Assembly: GCF_006265095.1 (NCBI RefSeq)
Contig: NZ_VCNK01000006.1
Coordinates: 149,328-213,327, forward strand
Reading direction: 5' to 3'
Length of the DNA stretch: 64,000 nt
From: Phaeobacter sp. B1627
GTDB taxonomy: Bacteria > Pseudomonadota > Alphaproteobacteria > Rhodobacterales > Rhodobacteraceae
Of this stretch, positions 26,762 through 35,201 are shown one piece after another. Position numbers and translations under genes: made by a program. Every line of letters begins with the position of its first letter. The stretch's first letter is position 1. The notes below the pieces were generated by a model that worked only from the letters and a program-made list of their open reading frames with translations, did no database searches and was not told the DNA's origin.

Positions 26762-29177
26762 TGGAAAACACCCCCAGCAGCTGCGCCGGAGCAAGGCGCA
26801 GCAAGCGCAGGACCGGCGTCAATGCGGCCAACCCGGCCGCGAGGCAGGTCAACAGGAGAAGGCGGGCCCACGCGCCCGGAAACAGATACATCGGCAAACG
26901 CCATCCGAAGGCCTCAAGGTTGATGACATTCAAAAGCACCCAAGCCAGCCCCAATCCGAGGGGGAGGGCAAAGACAAAGGTCAGAATTGCAAAGCCCAGG
27001 CTTCTCAGGAACTCAAGCCCCGCCAGCCGCGCCCGGCTGATCCCCATGGCCCAGACCGGAGCCAATTGCGGCAGGCGGCGGGTCCACTGGCTGAGAAAGC
27101 TGGTCAGCATGGCAAACCCCGCGACCGCCAGCGTCAGAATGTTCAAGGCGCCGGTCACCACGAAGGTGCGGTCAAAGACGGCAATGGAGAGAGATTTGAT
27201 CGCCTCCTTGTCGCGGATCGCCGTCCGGGTGATGTCCAGATCCTGCTCCAGCCTCTGCGCGAGGTCATCGCGGCTCATGCCCTCGGGAGGCACCAAGCCG
27301 ATGCGCAGCAGGGTGGGCGAGGGAACCTGTGCCCGCAGGGCCGGAAGGGATGCGATGATCTGCTTGTCGGGATTGCCATAATCGGAGTAGACCGCCGCGA
27401 CCGGTGCCGACCAGCCCGGACCGACGGTCATCCGGTCACCGACCTGAACCCCGTCCCGCTGGGCCAGCTGTTCGTTCACGAAAACCGCCCCCCCGCCGTG
27501 AAGCCGCTCCCAGGCGTCGGGTGTTTTGCGCACTAGGGGCCAGTGCTCGCGGTACAGGGGATCATCGACCACGCCGTAGATGCGCAGCGGGGCGGAATTC
27601 AGCCGCGTATCGCTGTAGAACTGCGGCAGGCTCCGGGCCCGGAGCAGGGTTGCCCAGCGCAATACGGACTGGGCCTGCGCCTCTGTTTCCACCTCCACGA
27701 AGACATCGGCGACCAGGCGTTGATCGATCCAGTCGACAAAGGTCATTCGAAAACTCGACACCATGGTTCCGACGCCGACATTGGTCGCAACCGCAAGCAG
27801 CAGCGCCATCAGCGACAGGGACAGTCCCGGCAGTTGCAGCCGGCTGTCTGCCGCCAGCCATTGGAGCTCGGGCGACCCTGCCATGCGACGTGCCCCCTGC
27901 AACAGCAGGTTCAGAACCGGAAGCACCAGCACCGCGCTGCCGAGCATCAGACCGCCGAGACCGACGAACCCCGCCAACAGGCCGGACCCGAAAGAGAGAA
28001 CCACCGCGCCGAGACCGATCAATCCCGCGCCGCTCAGGCACAGGATCTGGATCTGTGAGGCGCTCAGCCGGGCCGGCGCATAGGAGGCCTGTGACAGGTG
28101 TCGCGCAAGGCGACGCAGCGATATCAGCGCCTGCAGCCCCGCCAGCAGCGTTCCGGCCAACGCCATGCCGAGACCGGACAGCACCCATGACAAACGGAGC
28201 GAGAGTGTCCCGTCCACCGGCGCGCCATAGAGCCCGCGCAGCGTTGCGCTCACATCCGGCAGCAACAGGCCTGCCAGACTGTAGCCGACGACCAGACCGA
28301 CCGCGCCCGCCACCAGCGCGAGCAAGATCAGCTCAAGCAGCAGAGCCGTCATCAGCGAGGAGACAGAGACCCCCAGACAGCGCAATGTCCGGATTGTGCC
28401 GCGGCGCTGTTCGATGCTCAGCATGATACTGCCCTGGACAATGAACAGACCGACGCCAAAAGACAGAAAGCCAAACGCCGTCAGGTTGAGGTGGAAACTC
28501 CGGGTCAGTCTGCCGGGATCGCCCAGCGGGCCGTCATTCGTGGCCGTGACCACCAATCCCGGAGCCCGCGCACTCAGGGGCGGCAGATCGCGCGGCTGAT
28601 CCGGCAGGATCAGGAGACGACTGAGCTGCCCCGGCCTGTTCAACAGCGCCTCGACGACGGAAATGTCACTCAGGACCAGATCCGGCGGCAGATCCGGCAG
28701 GGAGAAGATCCGAGCCGCCTCCTGGTCATCGCGTTCCAGTTTGGCGCGAGTCCCGGGATTGGCAAACATCACGCCCGGGGTCATCAGGAGGCCGGCCACG
28801 TCAAGGTTACCTTCTGTTTCGGCAGCAGCGGCCATCGCCGGGGCGCCGGGGTAGCTCAGCACATCCACCCCCAGCAGGGTGACCGATTGTTCCCCTTGCC
28901 CCCAGACCCCCTCCAACACCGGAGAGAGCTGCCAGCCGGCCCGCCGCAAGCGCACATAGGTTTCAAGGGCGATCGTGCCCTCGGGCGAGGTGAGGGCCGC
29001 CATGTCGCCGGTTCCGAGCCGCTCCACTGCCCGCTCGTAGGAGGCCCGCGCCTCGGCATTGATTGCCTGTACGGCCGACCACAGGGCGGTCGCCAGAGCC
29101 AGCCCTGCGATCAGAAGGACAAGCTGCAACGGCGCCCGTCGCCAGTGACCGAACATCGTTGCAAGCACATGGATCAT
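26748..29177 (-). CDS. FtsX-family ABC transporter permease (AttFG-like)
   Basis: An 809-residue membrane protein with two FtsX/MacB-type halves: a first helix at residues 16-36, a large periplasmic domain, three clustered helices at about 235-345, a central helix pair near 375-430, a second periplasmic domain, and C-terminal helices from about 675. This is the architecture of type VII/LolCE-like transporters that act on outer-membrane or periplasmic substrates rather than importing. It overlaps the ATPase gene by 4 bp and the lipocalin gene by 14 bp. Equivalent to AttF and AttG fused. Confidence 0.85.
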   Translation of the reverse strand: MIHVLATMFGHWRRAPLQLVLLIAGLALATALWSAVQAINAEARASYERAVERLGTGDMAALTSPEGTIALETYVRLRRAGWQLSPVLEGVWGQGEQSVTLLGVDVLSYPGAPAMAAAAETEGNLDVAGLLMTPGVMFANPGTRAKLERDDQEAARIFSLPDLPPDLVLSDISVVEALLNRPGQLSRLLILPDQPRDLPPLSARAPGLVVTATNDGPLGDPGRLTRSFHLNLTAFGFLSFGVGLFIVQGSIMLSIEQRRGTIRTLRCLGVSVSSLMTALLLELILLALVAGAVGLVVGYSLAGLLLPDVSATLRGLYGAPVDGTLSLRLSWVLSGLGMALAGTLLAGLQALISLRRLARHLSQASYAPARLSASQIQILCLSGAGLIGLGAVVLSFGSGLLAGFVGLGGLMLGSAVLVLPVLNLLLQGARRMAGSPELQWLAADSRLQLPGLSLSLMALLLAVATNVGVGTMVSSFRMTFVDWIDQRLVADVFVEVETEAQAQSVLRWATLLRARSLPQFYSDTRLNSAPLRIYGVVDDPLYREHWPLVRKTPDAWERLHGGGAVFVNEQLAQRDGVQVGDRMTVGPGWSAPVAAVYSDYGNPDKQIIASLPALRAQVPSPTLLRIGLVPPEGMSRDDLAQRLEQDLDITRTAIRDKEAIKSLSIAVFDRTFVVTGALNILTLAVAGFAMLTSFLSQWTRRLPQLAPVWAMGISRARLAGLEFLRSLGFAILTFVFALPLGLGLAWVLLNVINLEAFGWRLPMYLFPGAWARLLLLTCLAAGLAALTPVLRLLRLAPAQLLGVFSNDRP

Positions 29178-29836
29178 GATCCCGCAGGCCGCACCTGACC
29201 GCCGCTCAGATGCAGATGCCGGTCACATTGCGCCGCAATCTCGGGCGAATGGGTGACAAGGAACAGAGCGCAGCCTGTGCGGTTGACGAGATCAAGCATC
29301 AGACGCAGGACTTCGGCGCTGGCTGTCTCGTCCAGATTCCCCGTCGGCTCATCCGCCAGCAGGAGATCCGGGCGCAGCGCCAGAGACCGCGCGATTGCGA
29401 CCCTCTGCTGCTGCCCCCCAGAGATCTGGTCGGGATACCGCTCCAGAAGATCGGAGAGGCCGAGATGCGAGACGAGAGTGTCAGCCCATTGCGGATCGAA
29501 CTGCTGCCCGAGGCGGGCATGCAGCGAGATATTGTCCGCCACATTGAGCGCAGGCACCAGATTGAACTGCTGAAAAACAAGCGCGATCCGCCCCCGCCGC
29601 AGCTCTGATGCCGCCGGATCGGACAGCCGGGAGATATCCCGGCCCCCGAACAGGATCTGGCCACTGTCGGGGCGATCAAGGGCGGCCAGCAGATGCAGGA
29701 CCGTGCTTTTGCCGGAGCCACTGTCCCCGGTCAGCGCAACACTTTCGCCACGGGCCAGCTCAAACGACGCGCCGCTCAGGACATCGCGGTTCTGTCCCGC
29801 ATACCTCCGGGTCAGATCTTTTACGGACACAAGCAT
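29174..29836 (-). CDS. LolD/AttE-like ABC transporter ATP-binding protein
   Basis: A 220-residue ATPase with Walker A GDSGSGKST, signature ISGGQQQR, Walker B LLLADEPTGNLDE and a switch His (VTHSPE). This is the compact MacB/LolD type that pairs with FtsX permeases. The ATG at 29836 is preceded by AGGGGA; the longer form from 29869 has no ribosome-binding site. First gene of the three-gene operon and divergent from the K+ channel gene. Confidence 0.88.
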   Translation of the reverse strand: MLVSVKDLTRRYAGQNRDVLSGASFELARGESVALTGDSGSGKSTVLHLLAALDRPDSGQILFGGRDISRLSDPAASELRRGRIALVFQQFNLVPALNVADNISLHARLGQQFDPQWADTLVSHLGLSDLLERYPDQISGGQQQRVAIARSLALRPDLLLADEPTGNLDETASAEVLRLMLDLVNRTGCALFLVTHSPEIAAQCDRHLHLSGGQVRPAGS

Positions 29837-30000
29837 AAGACTGTCCCCTGAACCAACATCTTGTTCCATGGATGTCGTGCAAGCGTTGCATGTTCAAGCC
29901 CCAATTTCTAAGCTGCGGCAAAGCGTGGCGGCCGTGGACGGTCGCAAAATCAAGCGCAGGACACAGGCCAGAGGCAGGCCAAGCAGGGAGCCGTACTCAT

Positions 30001-30447
30001 ATGTCGATGATCGAGCAGATCTTTTGGGGCGGGCTGGTCCTCGGCGTTTGCCTGATCTTGGAATCGGCGATGCTGGTGTGGTGCGGACAGGTGCTGCGGA
30101 GCCACGAACGTCGGTTTCCCGACCGCCTGGACAATCTCCGGCGATTGGGCGGTGTGCTGATCTCCACCGGATTCGTCGTGGCCGCCCATACCGCGCAGGT
30201 CTGGATCTGGTCTGCGGCCCTGATGGTGAAGGCGGAAACTTTCAGCGACTGGAACACGGCGGTGTATTTCTCTGTGGCGACATACACGACGCTGGGCTAC
30301 GGCGATGTGGTCCTCGACAGCGATCACCGGATTTTCGCCTCCTTTGCTGCGATGAATGGCATGCTGGCCTTCGGGATCAGCACCGCGTTTCTGGTCAGCA
30401 CCATGCGCACGGTCTTTTCAAACGGCGTCAAGCATTCCGGCTCCTGA
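30001..30447 (+). CDS. small potassium-channel-family protein
   Basis: A 148-residue membrane protein. Helices lie at about residues 8-28, 50-72 and 110-135, with a pore loop carrying the selectivity filter TTLGYGD at 96-102. There is no RCK or cyclic-nucleotide domain, so it would form a minimal K+ channel. The ATG at 30001 is preferred because the first helix begins at once; an upstream in-frame ATG at 29872 adds a basic, non-membrane stretch. It precedes the BrkB-like gene by 45 bp. Confidence 0.75.
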   Translation: MSMIEQIFWGGLVLGVCLILESAMLVWCGQVLRSHERRFPDRLDNLRRLGGVLISTGFVVAAHTAQVWIWSAALMVKAETFSDWNTAVYFSVATYTTLGYGDVVLDSDHRIFASFAAMNGMLAFGISTAFLVSTMRTVFSNGVKHSGS

Positions 30448-30492
30448 CGGCTCATTCATTCGAAATTTCTCATCGGTTTTCAGGAGAGCGAC

Positions 30493-31353
30493 ATGACTAT
30501 CGCGCAGAAGGCAATCAGACCCGCTCAGATCCTGCGCCGCGCGGTGGGGCGGTTCAATAGCAAGAACGCCTGGGTTCTCAGCAGCCATATCGCAATGTCG
30601 ATGATGATGGCCCTGTTCCCGTTCGTGCTGTTTACCGTCGCCCTCAGCGGTGCCATCGCCAGCATCCTGTCACACCGCATCGTGGTGGAGGATGTGGTCA
30701 ACCTTGTGTTCGGCAGCTGGCCCGCCTCTGTCGCCAAACCCATCACCCGCGAGGTCTATGCGGTTTTGGAAACCTCCGGCACGGGGCTGATGACCCTTGG
30801 TGGTATCCTTGCCCTTTATTTTGCGTCCAACGGCGTCGATGCGATCCGTATTGCGCTCCTGAGTGCCTACGGCCAGGAGGAAACACGCCCCTTTTGGAAA
30901 CACCGGCTCATCTCTGTCGGTCTGGTCATTCTGGGCGGTTTCGGGCTGCTGCTTGCGGCGGTTTTCGAATTGGTCCTGCCCTTGGGGGCACGGTTTCTTG
31001 CGCGGTTCTTTCCGGATCTGGATTTCCTGCGCGGCTGGGAAAACGGCGCCAACGGGTTGGTGGTAACGGTCGTTCCGGTTGCAGCGGTCTTTCTCTATCA
31101 TCTGGTTCTTCTGCCAAAACGCGCCACACTCGGGCAAATCTTCCCCGGAGTCGCGGTGACGCTGATCCTGTGGTGGGCGGCAGGCTTCGGATTTGCTGTC
31201 TACGTGTCCAGTTTCGCGAGCTATTCGGCCACCTATGCGGGCCTCGCCGGCGCGATGGCCGCCTTGATCTTTTTGTACCTGAACGCGGCCATCTTGATTT
31301 TCGGGGCCGAAATCAACGGCGTTCTGGAACGCGACCGCACGGCCCGGAGCTGA
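30493..31353 (+). CDS. YihY/BrkB-family inner-membrane protein
   Basis: A 286-residue protein with about six membrane helices and the family motifs HIAMSMMMALFPFVLF near the N-terminus and YAGLAGAMAALIFLYLNAAI (20 residues) near the C-terminus, where the last helix carries an Asn/Glu pair (FGAEIN). YihY/BrkB proteins are once-called ribonuclease BN and are now regarded as membrane transport or envelope proteins of unclear function. CAGGAGAG lies 5 bp before the ATG. Confidence 0.88.
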   Translation: MTIAQKAIRPAQILRRAVGRFNSKNAWVLSSHIAMSMMMALFPFVLFTVALSGAIASILSHRIVVEDVVNLVFGSWPASVAKPITREVYAVLETSGTGLMTLGGILALYFASNGVDAIRIALLSAYGQEETRPFWKHRLISVGLVILGGFGLLLAAVFELVLPLGARFLARFFPDLDFLRGWENGANGLVVTVVPVAAVFLYHLVLLPKRATLGQIFPGVAVTLILWWAAGFGFAVYVSSFASYSATYAGLAGAMAALIFLYLNAAILIFGAEINGVLERDRTARS

Positions 31354-31471
31354 TCTGGTCAATACATTCAATTTTCAACATACGGACTGATTTTGCCATA
31401 ATTCGGACGCCACCCGGGCCTGCTCTCCATTGAGAGATAGGGCAGGTGAGTGAATCCGGGGAATGAGTTCT

Positions 31472-31705
31472 ATGGCAAAATTCAAGGCAAAGAAATTCAA
31501 CGCAAAGAGTGGTGCATCCAGCGGCCGTCAACGTTTGCTGGAGCTCTCGCGCCAGTCACCACCCCCCGCCTCCGTGCGCCGGGGCAGCGTGCAGACAGCC
31601 ACGCGGCGAGACCCAAACGACGCGTGCACGGATGCCGTCCTGCAGATGCGCGACATGGCTGTGCAATCGTTGAAGACGCCGCGAACCCGCTCTCTGTTCA
31701 GCTAG
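31472..31705 (+). CDS. small basic hypothetical protein
   Basis: A possible 77-residue protein starting MAKFKAKKFNAKSGASSG. It is strongly basic at the N-terminus with Lys-rich repeats, a central Arg-rich part and no membrane segment. GGGGA lies 9 bp before the chosen ATG; an ATG 9 bp earlier has poorer spacing. It fills a 370-bp gap convergent to rlmE. The composition fits a nucleic-acid-binding protein. I do not recognise a family; it could be spurious. Confidence 0.45.
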   Translation: MAKFKAKKFNAKSGASSGRQRLLELSRQSPPPASVRRGSVQTATRRDPNDACTDAVLQMRDMAVQSLKTPRTRSLFS

Positions 31706-31724
31706 CCCGGCGGCAATAATGCCC

Positions 31725-32441
31725 TCAGCCGCGAAATCCGGTGGCGACGACAAATTTTTCAGAACTGTCCGCGCGGGACGACGGCGGCTTCACGTTTGCG
31801 ACAGCCTTGAATTTCTGTTTCAGAAGCTTTTGCAATTCGCCCTCGGCCCCGCCGGCGAGCACCTTCGCGACAAAGGTGCCGCCATCCTCCAGCACGTCAA
31901 AGGCGAAATAGGCGGCTGCTTCGCACAGCGACATGATCCGCAGGTGATCGGTTTGCTTGTGACCCGAGCTGGAGGCCGCCATGTCAGACATCACCACATC
32001 AGCCTTGCCCCCGAGCCAGTCCTTGACCTGGTCATCGGCACCTTCATCCATGAAATCCAGCTGATGGAACTCGGCGCCTGCAAGTGGCTCGACCTCCTGC
32101 AGGTCGACACCGATGATCCGCCCGATCGCCTTGCCGCTTTTTTCACCCAAGGCGTTTACCCGCGGCACCGCCACCTGAGCCCAGCCGCCCGGTGCACAGC
32201 CGAGGTCAACCACGCGCGCGCCCGGAACCAGAAAGCGATATTTGTCGTCCAGTTCCATGATTTTAAAGGCCGCACGCCCCCGGTAGCCTTCGATCTGGGC
32301 GCGTTTGACATAAGGGTCGTTCAATTGCCGTTGCAGCCAACGGGTCGAACTGAGCGTGCGTCCGCGCGCGGTCTTGACCTTCACAGTCAGGTCACGCTGC
32401 CCGCGTCCTGACGTATTTTTTCCTGTCGGAGTCTTTGCCAT
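31725..32441 (-). CDS. rlmE: 23S rRNA (uridine-2'-O-)-methyltransferase
   Basis: A 238-residue FtsJ/RrmJ protein. Catalytic Lys60 (GRAAFK), SAM motif [11 protein letters not shown] (79-89), the Asp in MSDMA and the Lys in FVAKV complete the K-D-K-E set. The N-terminal 30 residues are basic, as usual in alphaproteobacteria. It methylates U2552 of 23S rRNA. The ATG at 32441 has GAGAGG upstream. It follows ppx/gppA on the same strand by 75 bp, a common pairing in Rhodobacterales. Confidence 0.93.
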   Translation of the reverse strand: MAKTPTGKNTSGRGQRDLTVKVKTARGRTLSSTRWLQRQLNDPYVKRAQIEGYRGRAAFKIMELDDKYRFLVPGARVVDLGCAPGGWAQVAVPRVNALGEKSGKAIGRIIGVDLQEVEPLAGAEFHQLDFMDEGADDQVKDWLGGKADVVMSDMAASSSGHKQTDHLRIMSLCEAAAYFAFDVLEDGGTFVAKVLAGGAEGELQKLLKQKFKAVANVKPPSSRADSSEKFVVATGFRG

Positions 32442-32516
32442 GGTCAAACCTCTCGCCTGCGGCCCCCGCATGCGGATCGGGATGCGGATGGGGCGCTATA
32501 CCCGATCTCATCCCTA

Positions 32517-33629
32517 TCAGAAAGAGCCGTCTTCCAAAACACCGTCCGCGCTCATCTGTGCATAAAGCAGGCCTTCGCGCAGGCCGCGATCGGCCACCGA
32601 CAGCCGGTCCGTGGGCCAGCAGCGCAACAGCGCCTGCAGGATTGCCGCGCCGGACATGATCAGCGCCTGGCGGTCTTCGCCGATCCTGGGGTCGCGGCGC
32701 CGTCCGTGAGGGCCGAGATCCAGATAGCTGCGGATCACCTTGTCGATCTGATCAGAGGTCATCCGCAAACCGTCCACCTTGGTCCGGTCGTATCGCTTCA
32801 ACCCGAGATGAGACGCCGCCACAGTAGTGACCGTGCCGGATGTGCCGACGATCTGGAACCCTTCGCGGGCCTGAACATCCTTGTAGGGGGCAAAATCCGC
32901 GAGGTTTTCCTCAAAGAACCAACTCATCAGCGCAAACCGGGCGGCGTCATCGTCGACGTCGCTGAACTGATCCCGCAGGGTCGCCACGCCGAGCGGCACG
33001 GAGATCCAGTCCACGACTTTTGCTGCCGGAAACGGGCTGTCGGAATTGTGAAACCCGGCATGAAGCCGCATAATCGCCGAGGGGCGATCGCGACGTGCAA
33101 TCGAGGACAGGTCAATCCACACCAATTCGGTTGAGCCGCCACCGATATCGACCACCAGAAGCTGCTCCGTTTTGGTCGAGACGAGAGGCGCGCAGGATAT
33201 GACGGCCAGCCGGGCTTCTTCTTCGGGCTGGATGATATCCATCATCAGCCCGGTTTCACGTTTGATCTGGCGCATGAAGTCGCGCCCGTTCTTCGCCCGG
33301 CGACAGGCTTCGGTCGCAACGAGGCGCATGCGCTTCACGCGATTGCGAGAGATTTTCTGCTGACAGATCCGCAGCGCCTGAATCGTGCGCGCCATTGAGG
33401 ACCGGGACAGACGCCCGGTTTTTTCCAGCCCGGAGCCCAGTTGCACCGACTTGGAAAAACTGTCCACCACATGAAAGCCGCTGCCCTTTGGCTGGGCAAT
33501 CAGCATTCTGCAGCTATTCGTACCGAGATCCAGCGCCGCATAGAGCGCATCGGGATCCGGCCGGGCTGGTACAGGTGTCTCAACCGCTCTGGGAAACGCT
33601 CCTGTACCTTTGGAACGCCTGGGCGCCAT
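32517..33629 (-). CDS. Ppx/GppA phosphatase (exopolyphosphatase family)
   Basis: A 370-residue protein of the short Ppx/GppA type with only the two ASKHA domains. The N-terminal phosphate-binding motif ALDLGTNSCRML (32-43), VVDIGGGSTELVW near 160-172 and the C-terminal IVGTSGTVTTVA are intact. Substrate is polyphosphate or pppGpp; the sequence alone does not decide. There are about 24 extra N-terminal residues rich in Arg and Pro. It precedes rlmE on the minus strand. Confidence 0.9.
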   Translation of the reverse strand: MAPRRSKGTGAFPRAVETPVPARPDPDALYAALDLGTNSCRMLIAQPKGSGFHVVDSFSKSVQLGSGLEKTGRLSRSSMARTIQALRICQQKISRNRVKRMRLVATEACRRAKNGRDFMRQIKRETGLMMDIIQPEEEARLAVISCAPLVSTKTEQLLVVDIGGGSTELVWIDLSSIARRDRPSAIMRLHAGFHNSDSPFPAAKVVDWISVPLGVATLRDQFSDVDDDAARFALMSWFFEENLADFAPYKDVQAREGFQIVGTSGTVTTVAASHLGLKRYDRTKVDGLRMTSDQIDKVIRSYLDLGPHGRRRDPRIGEDRQALIMSGAAILQALLRCWPTDRLSVADRGLREGLLYAQMSADGVLEDGSF

Positions 33630-33939
33630 GAATCACGCCCTCCGATTATCGTGTTGGCTCAACCCTACGGCTGCCTGTGCGGCTGTGCAAGAGACAGCGG
33701 CATAGAGCGCGGTCGAAAACACAGAGATCAAAGCCAGAAAACAGGCGCGCGGCTGTCAGAGCGGCTCATGATTTTGTTGAATAATTTGAGTGGCCACAGC
33801 GGTGGTCACGGGGCAGGGGAAAGAATACCATCCGCGGGGAAAGGTCGCTCCTCCCACCTTTGTTGTCGAAATCCGACGCACCAAGCGATCCACAGCGAAT
33901 TAGAAACGCGATACGAAGACGTATCAGGAAGGAACGGCA
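33630..33939. promoter_or_regulatory. 310-bp non-coding leader with two hairpins, upstream of the methyl-transfer operon
   Basis: No gene is seen. A strong palindromic hairpin lies at 33790-33809 (GTGGCCAC AGCG GTGGTCAC) and a second stem AAAGGT/ACCTTT at 33840-33861. They could be part of a structured leader or an operator for the downstream folate/corrinoid genes. I looked for cobalamin and SAM riboswitch cores and did not find a convincing one. Confidence 0.3.
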
Positions 33940-34236
33940 ATGCCCGACGTCACCATTGTTTACTGGCGCGATATCCCCGCTCAGGTCATCGTGGGCAAGG
34001 GGCGGCGGGGCTCGAAACGGCAGCTCGAAGAACGGTTTGAGCAAGCCATCGACCGGGCTGCAATGAAGGTGAACGCAAAAGACAGCGATGCCTATCTTGC
34101 GGAATGGCGCAAGGCCGCGCCCTACTCTGTGGACGGGGAGCCGGATCAGATTGCCGAGGCCGAAGCCACACGTCTGGAACAGGAATTCGATCAGGAGCGT
34201 CTGAAGGCGCTGATCGCAAACGACGGTTGGGCATGA
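33940..34236 (+). CDS. virulence-factor domain protein (small, folate/corrinoid-operon associated)
   Basis: A 98-residue protein beginning MPDVTIVYWRDIPAQVIVGK, followed by GRRGSKRQLEERFEQAIDRAA. It matches a small family labelled 'virulence factor' (Virulence_fact) that is regularly encoded beside methylenetetrahydrofolate reductase and methyltetrahydrofolate-corrinoid methyltransferase genes in Rhodobacterales. Function is unknown, and the name should not be read as evidence of virulence. AGGAAGGAAC precedes the ATG. First gene of a three-gene operon. Confidence 0.8.
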   Translation: MPDVTIVYWRDIPAQVIVGKGRRGSKRQLEERFEQAIDRAAMKVNAKDSDAYLAEWRKAAPYSVDGEPDQIAEAEATRLEQEFDQERLKALIANDGWA

Positions 34237-34265
34237 TTGCCCGCACCTCACTCTGGGAGGCCGCC

Positions 34266-35198
34266 ATGGCTTTGTTGAATTTCAAGAAACGTGCGACTGA
34301 GGCCGAGACCACAGTCAACCCGCAGCTCGAGGCGTTCCTGTCCGGGTATTCCATCGAGGTCATGCCACGCACCGCGCAAAAGGTAGAGGATTTCCGCGAG
34401 CTTCTGCCCGCAGGCACCCGTGTCTACATCGCGCATATCGAAGGGACGCCGATCGAAGAGATGGTCGCGACGGCGAAGCGCCTGAACGCGGACGGCTATC
34501 CGGTCATGCCCCATTTCCCCGCCCGGATCATCCGCGACAAGGCCACGCTGAACGACTGGATCGCCCGCTATCAGGGGGAGGCCGATGTGAAACAGGCGCT
34601 GTTGCTGGCCGGCGGCGTCACTACACCACACGGTGATTTCCACAGCTCCATGCAGCTGTTGGAAACCGGCCTCTTTGACAAAGCCGGCTTCACCAATCTG
34701 CACGTTGCAGGGCACCCCGAAGGCAACAAGGACATCGATCCCGACGGGTCAATGACAGCCGTCACCGAGGCGCTCCACTGGAAGCAGCGGTTTTCTGACA
34801 CCACTGACGCGAAGATGGCGCTGGCCACCCAGTTCGCTTTTGAAGCAAAGCCGATCATCGCCTGGGCGAACGGTCTCAGGGAGGCGGGAATTGATCTGCC
34901 GATTCATATCGGCATTGCGGGGCCGGCGAAACTGCAGACATTGATCAAATTCGCCATTGCCTGCGGTGTGGGGCCATCCCTCAAGGTTCTGCAAAAACGC
35001 GCCATGGATGTCACCAAGCTCATGTTGCCCTACGAACCGACCGAGGTTCTGAACGAACTGGCGGCCTACAAGGCCGACAACCCCGATTTCAACATCACCA
35101 ACGTCCATTTCTTCCCTCTTGGCGGTATCAAAACCAACGCGACATGGGCAATCAACAACGGCGGCTCGAGCACTGAGCCTGCCAAACAGCAAGGATAA
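34266..35198 (+). CDS. methylenetetrahydrofolate reductase-family protein
   Basis: A 310-residue MTHFR-fold protein. The start MALLNFKKR follows GGGAGG closely; longer frames overlap the upstream gene and lack a site. Characteristic TIM-barrel segments include VYIAHIEGTPIEEMVATAKR, the catalytic-region VTTPHGDFHSS, NLHVAGHPEGN and VHFFPLGGIKTNATWA. It should reduce 5,10-methylene-THF to 5-methyl-THF or run in reverse. It belongs to the subgroup found with corrinoid methyltransferases, not MetF of methionine synthesis (inference from context). Confidence 0.85.
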   Translation: MALLNFKKRATEAETTVNPQLEAFLSGYSIEVMPRTAQKVEDFRELLPAGTRVYIAHIEGTPIEEMVATAKRLNADGYPVMPHFPARIIRDKATLNDWIARYQGEADVKQALLLAGGVTTPHGDFHSSMQLLETGLFDKAGFTNLHVAGHPEGNKDIDPDGSMTAVTEALHWKQRFSDTTDAKMALATQFAFEAKPIIAWANGLREAGIDLPIHIGIAGPAKLQTLIKFAIACGVGPSLKVLQKRAMDVTKLMLPYEPTEVLNELAAYKADNPDFNITNVHFFPLGGIKTNATWAINNGGSSTEPAKQQG

Positions 35199-35201
35199 AC
35201 C

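Noticed and set aside
29872..30000. Longer N-terminus for the potassium channel
   Set aside because: The added 43 residues are basic and Cys-containing with no membrane character or ribosome-binding site.
33630..33939. Cobalamin or SAM riboswitch before the corrinoid methyl-transfer operon
   Set aside because: The context suggested it, but I could not find the conserved core of either class; only simple hairpins are present.
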